From: Methylophaga sp.
Lineage (GTDB): Bacteria; Pseudomonadota; Gammaproteobacteria; Nitrosococcales; Methylophagaceae
Assembly: GCA_007117275.1 (NCBI GenBank)
Contig: SKGV01000036.1
Coordinates: 1 to 11,830, forward strand
Length of the DNA stretch: 11,830 nt
Direction of reading: 5' to 3'
This document shows positions 1 through 5,022 of this stretch, piece by piece. Numbering within the stretch: the stretch's first letter is position 1; every line of letters starts with the position of its first letter. The notes beneath the pieces are model-generated. The model did no database searches. It saw only the letters and a program-made list of their open reading frames with translations, and was not told where the DNA came from. The position numbers and the translations under genes are program-made.

Positions 1-243
1 CTGAGCAGGACCTTAATGACATCGATGACCACTTTGCTGGTCGTGTTATCACTGCTGTTTTTTGGCGGCGAGATTATTAATGCCTTTGCCATTGCCCTGC
101 TGATTGGGGTGTTGATTGGAACCTACTCGTCCATTTATGTGGCCAGCGCTGCCATTTTGGCGATGGGTGTAAGCAAGGCAGATTTGATGCCGCCTCAGAA
201 GGATGAGGACGAAAATGCTAACCCGGACGGCAGTCAGGTATAA
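1..243 (+). CDS. secF: Protein translocase subunit SecF, C-terminal 80 residues (partial)
   Basis: The reading frame is open from base 1, so the gene begins upstream of the window and only its last 80 codons are present. SecF forms the SecDF complex in the inner membrane, which uses the proton gradient to help pull exported proteins through SecYEG. The visible part matches the family's end: the SRTLMTS motif, then TTLLVVLSLLFFGGE and a glycine-rich final membrane segment with LLIGVLIGTYSSIYVASA. A short charged cytoplasmic tail rich in Asp and Glu follows and ends in GSQV. An internal ATG at base 16 falls inside the conserved SRTLMTS motif and is not the start. The gene is followed within five bases by an intrinsic terminator, so it is the last gene of its operon, probably secD-secF, although secD is not visible. 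The assignment rests on clear motif similarity. Confidence 0.93.
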   Translation: MSRTLMTSMTTLLVVLSLLFFGGEIINAFAIALLIGVLIGTYSSIYVASAAILAMGVSKADLMPPQKDEDENANPDGSQV

Positions 244-247
244 CAAC

Positions 248-274
248 AAAAAAGCCCGGTACCCGGGCTTTTTT
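248..274 (+). terminator. Rho-independent terminator after secF
   Basis: A GCCCGG stem (254-259) pairs with CCGGGC (263-268) around a three-base TAC loop. It is flanked by six A on the left (248-253) and six T on the right (269-274). The A and T tracts extend the pairing and make the structure able to work in both directions. It lies directly behind the secF stop codon and separates that operon from the downstream periplasmic pair. Confidence 0.92.
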
Positions 275-573
275 GTGTTTCAGCCATGAGTGGCAATAAC
301 TCTGCTGGCCTTTTTACCGCCGATCAATCTATCGTTAAACGCTCACATTCCTTGCATCAAGTAAACAAACGGTCCCAGTTTTGCTGCGGGAAAAATTCCT
401 GTTCTTTTACAGTTCAAAACGTTTGGCTAGGCACTATCTCTTTGATCATGAACGAATATGCGTGTTCAGCTGTCCGAATTTTGTTAGGCAAGCAAAGTAG
501 ATCAGGATTTTTCTGATTCAGGCATGATTAAGATTGGTTACGGTAGATTAGAGTATAAAACGTGGAGAGATGA
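275..573. other. Intergenic region of about 300 bases without a convincing gene
   Basis: This gap lies between the secF terminator and the solute-binding-like gene, and it must hold that gene's promoter and leader. A 76-codon frame at 286-516 opens here. It has no ribosome-binding site, an unremarkable composition and no recognisable motif, so I do not call it. Two small symmetric elements are visible: GGAA-AAA-TTCC at 389-399 and ATCAG-GATTTTT-CTGAT at 501-517. Either could bind a regulator, but arms of four and five bases occur easily by chance. No tRNA-like or strong RNA structure was seen. Confidence 0.5.
554..569 (+). promoter_or_regulatory. Possible -10 box and ribosome-binding site before the binding-protein gene
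   Basis: GGAGAG at 564-569 is a good Shine-Dalgarno sequence four bases before the ATG at 574 and supports that start. TATAAA at 554-559 resembles a -10 box. However, the best -35-like hexamer, TTGGTT at 534-539, is only 14 bases away, and initiation from this box would leave almost no leader for the ribosome site. The real promoter is therefore probably further upstream. The ribosome-binding site is much more certain than the promoter. Confidence 0.4.
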
Positions 574-1380
574 ATGAAATTGAAAAACGTATTGGCAAGC
601 GCAATGTGTGGTGTCCTTTTGTTACCAGCGGCAACAATGGCGGATGTGTTGGAAGTTACCCTTCACTACGCTGGACCTGAATCGGGCTCGGCCTGGAAAG
701 GTGTTCAGCAAGGTGTCGATGAAGCCAATCTGCAAGGACAGTTTCTTGGGCAAAACTACCAGATTAAGGTGGTCAACCCAGATGAAATCGACGCTATTGA
801 TGACATTACCGTGCTGTTGATGGCGACTGACGAAGAGACCATGCTGCATGTCGCACGCCATGAGCGAATGTCTGAGGTTGCGGTATTCAATCTGACGTCA
901 GGAGCAGATGCCTTGCGTGAAGCCTGTCAACCGAACTTGCTGAGCACTATGATCAGTGACTCGATGAAACACGATGCGCTCGGCCAATGGCAGGAGCGCA
1001 ATCCAGATACGCCGGTTTCAGCGCAAGCCTGGCATGAAGACTTTGAAAAATTTGCTGCACGTCAGTTAAACACTCGTTTCAGCCGGTCGCATGGGATTCC
1101 CATGGATGACCAAGCCTGGGCGGGATGGGCAGCCAGTAAAATGGTGACAGACAGTATTGCAAGAACACAGAACCTTGATTCAAGTGACATGTTGACCTAT
1201 CTGAAAACAGAAATTGCTTTCGACGGCCAAAAAGGTGATGGCATGACCTTTCGCGAAGACGGTCAGTTGAGACAAATTGTTTTGTTGATTAATGAAGCAA
1301 ATGAAATTGCCGCCGAAGCTCCGTTACGTGGAGTTTCCGGCGGACTCGACAGTCTGGGCCAAAACAACAGCTGCCAATAA
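574..1380 (+). CDS. Periplasmic solute-binding-like protein of the PQQ-alcohol-dehydrogenase-associated ABC family, compact form
   Basis: The product has 268 residues with a typical signal peptide: Lys-rich start, hydrophobic core at about 5-20, and likely cleavage after TMA at residue 23. The mature protein resembles the ABC substrate-binding family found with PQQ-dependent alcohol dehydrogenases (TIGR03863 type, which as I recall includes the LutA-type component of lanthanide-utilisation clusters). Recognisable blocks are HYAGPESG near the mature start, VFNLTSGADALREACQPNLL at about 104-123, QLNTRF at about 164-169, WAGWAASKMV at 182-191 and the late DGQLRQIVLL block at about 229-238. Family members are, from memory, near 340-350 residues. 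Here the second-lobe segment that normally separates the LREACQPNLL block from the QLNTRF block seems to be missing, with the junction near residues 140-150. Cys118 and Cys267 could form a disulfide. The ligand is unknown. The gene is followed 37 bases later by the propeller gene, with which it is probably co-transcribed. Confidence 0.75.
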   Translation: MKLKNVLASAMCGVLLLPAATMADVLEVTLHYAGPESGSAWKGVQQGVDEANLQGQFLGQNYQIKVVNPDEIDAIDDITVLLMATDEETMLHVARHERMSEVAVFNLTSGADALREACQPNLLSTMISDSMKHDALGQWQERNPDTPVSAQAWHEDFEKFAARQLNTRFSRSHGIPMDDQAWAGWAASKMVTDSIARTQNLDSSDMLTYLKTEIAFDGQKGDGMTFREDGQLRQIVLLINEANEIAAEAPLRGVSGGLDSLGQNNSCQ

Positions 1381-1406
1381 ACACTGAAAAGCACAAAAAC
1401 AAAACC

Positions 1407-1413
1407 AAGGAGA
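1407..1413 (+). promoter_or_regulatory. Strong ribosome-binding site of the beta-propeller gene
   Basis: AAGGAGA lies four bases before the ATG at 1418 and is close to the ideal anti-Shine-Dalgarno complement. It fixes the start codon. It is stronger than the site of the upstream gene, so the propeller protein may be made in larger amounts from the shared message. Confidence 0.8.
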
Positions 1414-1417
1414 TACC

Positions 1418-2374
1418 ATGAAATTAACACATTTACTCACCTCATCTATGATCATGCTCAGCACTGCGGTCTGGGCTGATCCCACCCATCGTCTGTTTGC
1501 CAGTAATGAGCGAGACAACACCGTCAGCGTGATTGACACCAGAACTGGTGAAGTTGAGGCAACCATTGACATTGGTCAGCGTCCACGAGGCATTGGCCTG
1601 TCCCCTGATCAATCAACACTCTATGTCGCCATCAGCGATGATAATGCCATTGCCACAGTCAACGTAAAAACACTTGAAGTTGGTCCAAGACTGGTTTCTG
1701 GTGATGAGCCAGAAGCATTTGATGTTGCGCCAAACGGCAACATCTATTTGTCAAATGAAGATGATGCTACTGCTTCTGTGATCGATGTCGTCAATAACGA
1801 AATCATTGCAGTGATCCCAGTCGGTATCGAGCCTGAAGGCGTTGCTGTGTCACCGGATGGCAGCATCGCAGCAGTGACCAGTGAATCATCCAACATGGTG
1901 CATATTATTGAGACAGAGGGCCATACCGTCATTGCCAATATTCTTGTCGGCGCTCGCCCACGAGGCCTGCAGTTCAACAGTGATGGCAGCTTGCTGTATT
2001 CAACCAGTGAGATTTCCAATGAAGTGCAAATCATCGATACCTCAAGCTACACCATCATCAAGCGTGTCGGCCTTGATAGCATCGAAAATTCTCGGCCGAT
2101 GGAAATCGCCGTCAGCCCAGATGACAGCATTATTTACGTGACTACTGGCCGTGGTAACTCGGTTGCAGTGATGGATGCAACCACGCTCGAACTGCTGGAT
2201 AATATTCCGGTGGGTAATCGTGTATGGGGGATGGCTTTGTCGCGTGATGGCTCAACACTGTACACAGCAAATGGTGTCAGCGGCACAATATCGGTGGTTG
2301 ATACTCAAGCCAGAAAAGAGCTTAAGCAAATCGAAGTGGGTGCATTCCCATGGGGCGTTACGCTCGACGACTAA
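1418..2374 (+). CDS. Exported seven-bladed YVTN beta-propeller protein, PQQ-dependent-catabolism-associated family
   Basis: The product has 318 residues. A signal peptide with hydrophobic core LLTSSMIMLSTAVWA probably ends at residue 20, before DPTHRLFASNERDNTVSVID. Seven repeats of the form xPxGxxxSPDGSxxYV begin at about residues 56, 97, 138, 180, 226, 268 and 310, spaced 41-46 residues. The last is truncated to FPWGVTLDD, and the missing strands are supplied by the N-terminal segment. This is the usual ring closure of a seven-bladed propeller. The family corresponds to TIGR03866-type proteins, found with PQQ-dependent dehydrogenases and their ABC transporter genes; the YVTN propeller in lanthanide-utilisation clusters (LutD) is the same general type. 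The molecular function is not established; periplasmic scaffolding or ligand binding is possible. Acidic inter-blade loops such as SNEDDATAS (about 112-120) could bind cations, which is inference. A terminator follows, so the unit ends here without transporter genes. Confidence 0.85.
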   Translation: MKLTHLLTSSMIMLSTAVWADPTHRLFASNERDNTVSVIDTRTGEVEATIDIGQRPRGIGLSPDQSTLYVAISDDNAIATVNVKTLEVGPRLVSGDEPEAFDVAPNGNIYLSNEDDATASVIDVVNNEIIAVIPVGIEPEGVAVSPDGSIAAVTSESSNMVHIIETEGHTVIANILVGARPRGLQFNSDGSLLYSTSEISNEVQIIDTSSYTIIKRVGLDSIENSRPMEIAVSPDDSIIYVTTGRGNSVAVMDATTLELLDNIPVGNRVWGMALSRDGSTLYTANGVSGTISVVDTQARKELKQIEVGAFPWGVTLDD

Positions 2375-2392
2375 GGTTAACTAACATCAAAC

Positions 2393-2425
2393 AGCCCGGC
2401 AATGGCAACATTGCCGGGCTTTTTT
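2393..2425 (+). terminator. Rho-independent terminator after the beta-propeller gene
   Basis: The arm AGCCCGGCAATG (2393-2404) pairs perfectly over 12 bases with CATTGCCGGGCT (2409-2420). The loop is GCAA, a stable GNRA tetraloop, and a run of six T (2420-2425) follows. It is 18 bases behind the stop codon at 2374 and closes the two-gene unit. Confidence 0.95.
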
Positions 2426-2450
2426 ATGCGCAAAAACTCAATTTCTGGTT

Positions 2451-2477
2451 TTGTCATTACTGATGACGCGCTATGAT
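2451..2477 (+). promoter_or_regulatory. Candidate promoter of the membrane protein-mpl-ubiX operon
   Basis: TTGTCA at 2451-2456 and TATGAT at 2472-2477 are each one base from consensus, but the spacer is 15 bases, shorter than the usual 17. An inverted repeat GTCAT-TACTG-ATGAC (2453-2467) lies across the -35 box and spacer, where a repressor could act. Transcription from this box would begin near 2484, at or just before the in-frame ATG at 2485. The strong terminator just upstream means that some promoter must lie in this short gap or further inside. Confidence 0.4.
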
Positions 2478-3000
2478 GCCCCTCATGAAACTCATTCGAA
2501 CTTTGACAGATATTTGTCTGCTGCGATCCGGCCCAGAGGATTTACCTGCCTCACCGATTCTATTCAGAGCTTTATTGGCTGCCTACTTTGCATTGGGTAT
2601 CGTCGTCAACCAAATCCAAAGCAAATTGCACGATAGTGTCTTACTGACCGGCATTGAATTGACAGTCATGCTGCTAGTGGTGGCCATCTTGTTGCATGTC
2701 CGTCGGTTGAGCGCACGTTATCAACAAACCATCTCTGCGATGGCAGGCACAGGTATTTTATTTGCCGTAATGGCCCTGCCTTTATTGTCAGTCATTGCGG
2801 GCAGTGAAGCCGATTTCGATGTCAGCCCGATTATCATGGCCCTGCTGGTTGTGCTAATGCTCTGGAGCTTATTGGTGACGGCACATATTTTTCGTCGCGC
2901 CTTGGATGTCGGTCCTGGTCAGGCGGTGATTATCACAGTTGTGTATACCACTGGGATGTTGATTGTTGCTGCGCTGGTGATGTCTGGAATTACTTCATGA
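2473..3000 (+). CDS. Uncharacterised inner-membrane protein, five predicted hydrophobic segments
   Basis: I do not recognise a named family. The frame gives up to 175 residues with a short cytoplasmic-looking start containing RSGPEDLPASP. Hydrophobic segments follow at about residues 28-47, 57-76, 91-109, 118-140 and 150-172. Arg/Lys-rich loops (HVRRLSAR, FRRAL) sit between segments 2-3 and 4-5, as expected for cytoplasmic loops. The protein has no signal peptide cleavage site and no visible catalytic motif. Three in-frame ATG codons (2473, 2476, 2485) are possible starts, and none has a clear ribosome-binding site. The third, giving MKLIRTLTD, fits the possible -10 box better. The stop codon overlaps the mpl start by four bases (ATGA), so the two proteins are translationally coupled. 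This position suggests an envelope or cell-wall-related role, which is inference only. Confidence 0.8.
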   Translation: MMPLMKLIRTLTDICLLRSGPEDLPASPILFRALLAAYFALGIVVNQIQSKLHDSVLLTGIELTVMLLVVAILLHVRRLSARYQQTISAMAGTGILFAVMALPLLSVIAGSEADFDVSPIIMALLVVLMLWSLLVTAHIFRRALDVGPGQAVIITVVYTTGMLIVAALVMSGITS

Positions 3001-4352
3001 CGCATATTCATATTCTAGGCGTATGTGGCACATTTATGGGCGGACTGGCGATACTGGCCAGATCGCTGGGTTTAAAAGTGACTGGCTCAGATGCCAACGT
3101 GTACCCCCCGATGAGTGACCAATTAGCAGCTGCAGGCATCGAAGTGATGCAGGGATGTTTGGTGGAACATCTCCAGCCAGCGCCTGATTTGGTGGTGATG
3201 GGCAATGCCATGACTCGCGGTAATGCGGCCGTGGAATATGTTCTCAACCAGGGTTTGCCTTATGTTTCGGGGCCGCAGTGGTTGGCAGAGAATGTATTAC
3301 GCGGTCGCTGGGTGCTAGCCGTATCCGGTACCCATGGTAAAACCACTACGAGCAGTATGTTGGCCTCGATTCTAGAATATGCCGGTATGCAGCCGGGCTT
3401 TTTGATTGGTGGTGTACCAGAAAACTTTGGCTGTAGTGCCAGATTGGGCGAAACACCGTTTTTTGTTATCGAAGCTGATGAGTATGACACGGCATTTTTT
3501 GATAAACGCTCCAAATTTGTTCATTACCTGCCAAGGACGCTAGTAATAAACAATATGGAATTCGATCATGCGGATATTTTTGCAGATCTTGATGCCATCC
3601 AACGTCAGTTTCATCACTTGCTGAGAACCGTACCTTCCGAGGGCTTGGTGATCTGCCCTGATAACAATGATGCCATAGCGGACACACTGGCCATGGGCTG
3701 TTGGACACCGATTCAACGTTTTGCTGCTGAGGATGCTGAGTGGACTGCCAGGTTATTGATTGAAGATGGTTCGGCGTTTGTTGTGAATCATAACGGCGAA
3801 CACGCACAGATTCACTGGCAGTTACTGGGACAGCACAATGTCGATAATGCGCTTGCTGCGATTGCTGCTGCCCATCACGTAGGTGTGACAGTGCAACATG
3901 CCGCCGAGGCTTTATCTGCGTTTGCCGGCGTCAAGCGTCGACTGGAGTTGCGTGGTGAAATTCGCGGTATTAGAGTTTACGATGATTTTGCCCATCATCC
4001 GACTGCGATTGCCACCACCATTGCAGGCCTAAAAGCAAATCGTCCCGATACAAAGATCACCGCGATTTTTGAGCCTCGATCCAACACCATGAAGATGGGC
4101 GTGCATCAAGCAACACTTGCCGGCGCATTTGCACAGGCTGATCAGGTGATTTTTTATCAGGATTCGCAACTTGGCTGGTCGTTATCAGCGATTCAAACGC
4201 AACTGGGCGAAAAAGCGCAACTGTTCGACACCATTGAGGCGATAGTCGAGCATGTGACGGTACATAGTCAACCGGGAGATTGTCTGCTGATCATGAGCAA
4301 CGGTGGCTTTGCCGGAATACACGACAAAATTCTGCACAGACTGGAGCAATAG
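2997..4352 (+). CDS. mpl: UDP-N-acetylmuramate:L-alanyl-gamma-D-glutamyl-meso-diaminopimelate ligase
   Basis: Mpl is a cytoplasmic Mur-ligase-family enzyme. It joins the recycled tripeptide L-Ala-gamma-D-Glu-meso-DAP to UDP-MurNAc using ATP, returning cell-wall peptide to peptidoglycan synthesis. The 451 residues match the usual length. The N-terminal UDP-sugar domain begins HIHILGVCGTFMGG. The ATP loop GTHGKTT is at 111-117, the acidic EADEYDTAF block at about 159-167, and NNMEFDHADIF at 185-195. GQHNVDNALAA is at 278-288, DDFAHHPTAI at 329-338 and FEPRSNTMKMG at 358-368. The C-terminal MSNGGFAGIHDKIL block is characteristic of Mpl rather than MurC. The start overlaps the previous gene by four bases, with only a weak TGGA ribosome site, so translation is probably coupled. 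The TAG stop shares its G with the GTG start of ubiX. All key motifs appear intact. Confidence 0.95.
   Translation: MTHIHILGVCGTFMGGLAILARSLGLKVTGSDANVYPPMSDQLAAAGIEVMQGCLVEHLQPAPDLVVMGNAMTRGNAAVEYVLNQGLPYVSGPQWLAENVLRGRWVLAVSGTHGKTTTSSMLASILEYAGMQPGFLIGGVPENFGCSARLGETPFFVIEADEYDTAFFDKRSKFVHYLPRTLVINNMEFDHADIFADLDAIQRQFHHLLRTVPSEGLVICPDNNDAIADTLAMGCWTPIQRFAAEDAEWTARLLIEDGSAFVVNHNGEHAQIHWQLLGQHNVDNALAAIAAAHHVGVTVQHAAEALSAFAGVKRRLELRGEIRGIRVYDDFAHHPTAIATTIAGLKANRPDTKITAIFEPRSNTMKMGVHQATLAGAFAQADQVIFYQDSQLGWSLSAIQTQLGEKAQLFDTIEAIVEHVTVHSQPGDCLLIMSNGGFAGIHDKILHRLEQ
4343..4346 (+). promoter_or_regulatory. Ribosome-binding site that decides the ubiX start
   Basis: GGAG within the last codons of mpl lies five bases before GTG at 4352. 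It supports that GTG over the ATG at 4280, which would add 24 residues unlike any UbiX start and would overlap mpl by 73 bases. Confidence 0.7.
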
Positions 4353-4960
4353 TGACTGATAACACACAAATCGCCCTGGCAATTACCGGTGCGTCCGGCG
4401 CACCGTATGCTCAGAGGCTGCTGGAAATACTGCTCAAACAGGGGTTACAAGTCCACTTAATGATTTCGTCGGCGGGTCGCCTTGTGCTCGCTGATGAGCT
4501 GGACTGGAAATTACCAGCAAGAGCTTCGGACATCAAAAGCGTGCTGATGGAACAATTTGCCTGTCAGGCAGAACAATTGCATATATATGGTGAACAGCAA
4601 TGGAGTGCCCCGCTGGCCAGCGGCTCTCATCGTGTGCCGACCATGATCGTCTGCCCCTGTACTATGGGGACTCTATCAGCGATAGCCGTGGGAGGCAGTG
4701 ACAACCTTATCAATCGCGCTGCTGATGTGATGATCAAGGAAAACCGCAAGTTGATCATAGTGCCCAGAGAAGCACCGTTTTCGGTGATTCACCTTGAGAA
4801 TATGCTCAAACTGGCGCGATTAGGCGTTTGCATCTTGCCGCCGAATCCGGGCTTTTATTTTAAACCGCAGCAACTCTTTGAAATTATTGACTTTGTGGTC
4901 GCAAGAATTCTTGATCAGGCAGGTATTGAACATGACCTCAGTCGTCGATGGGGATGTTAG
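4352..4960 (+). CDS. ubiX: Flavin prenyltransferase UbiX
   Basis: UbiX attaches a dimethylallyl group to FMN, making the prenylated flavin needed by the decarboxylase UbiD in ubiquinone synthesis. With the GTG start the protein has 202 residues, normal for the family. The flavin-binding Rossmann start IALAITGASGAPYAQRLLE is at about 7-25. LMISSAGRLVL is at 36-46, the SGSHRVPTMIVCPCTMGTLSAIA block at 90-112 and NLINRAADVMIKENRKLIIVPRE at 118-140. The conserved end includes HLENMLKLARLG and PPNPGFY. The gene overlaps the mpl stop by one base, and mpl-ubiX adjacency is common in gammaproteobacteria such as Pseudomonas. The upstream ATG in the same frame at 4280 is rejected because it reads through the mpl 3' end. 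UbiD is not in the window. The three other ubi genes here lie on the opposite strand in another operon. Confidence 0.95.
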   Translation: MTDNTQIALAITGASGAPYAQRLLEILLKQGLQVHLMISSAGRLVLADELDWKLPARASDIKSVLMEQFACQAEQLHIYGEQQWSAPLASGSHRVPTMIVCPCTMGTLSAIAVGGSDNLINRAADVMIKENRKLIIVPREAPFSVIHLENMLKLARLGVCILPPNPGFYFKPQQLFEIIDFVVARILDQAGIEHDLSRRWGC

Positions 4961-4987
4961 CCGTCATCTGTCACCCGCCAAGTCGCG

Positions 4988-4993
4988 TATAAT
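4988..4993 (+). promoter_or_regulatory. TATAAT -10 box upstream of fhs
   Basis: A perfect TATAAT lies 29 bases before the fhs ATG at 5023, a reasonable distance for a short leader. No good -35 hexamer is present at 16-18 bases (CATCTG or similar at 4964-4971), and there is no TGn extension, so an activator may be needed. It would give fhs its own promoter in addition to read-through from ubiX, since no terminator is visible between the two genes. Confidence 0.5.
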
Positions 4994-5022
4994 TTGGCTT
5001 ATTTGCTCGAGTCGAAATAGTT

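Noticed and set aside
425..445. A sigma-54-like site, AGGCAC followed by TTTGA, in the gap before the binding-protein gene
   Set aside because: The spacing between the GG and the -12 element is off by one and the final GC is absent, so it does not meet the sigma-54 pattern.
286..516. A 76-codon open frame between secF and the binding-protein gene
   Set aside because: It has no ribosome-binding site, no recognisable motif and starts directly behind a terminator. Its codon and residue content look like random sequence.
996..1029. Near-direct repeat GCGCAATCC / GCGCAAGCC around the presumed deletion junction of the binding protein
   Set aside because: Nine bases with one mismatch can arise by chance in coding sequence, and nothing else marks a recent deletion.
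248..2425. Shared AGCCCGG/CCGGGCT stems of the two terminators as flanks of a mobile unit
   Set aside because: GCCCGG-type stems are common in intrinsic terminators. There are no target duplications, transposase genes or longer flanking identity.
3466..3807. A 113-codon minus-strand open frame inside mpl
   Set aside because: It is antisense to conserved Mpl motifs, lacks a ribosome site and shows no plausible protein pattern.
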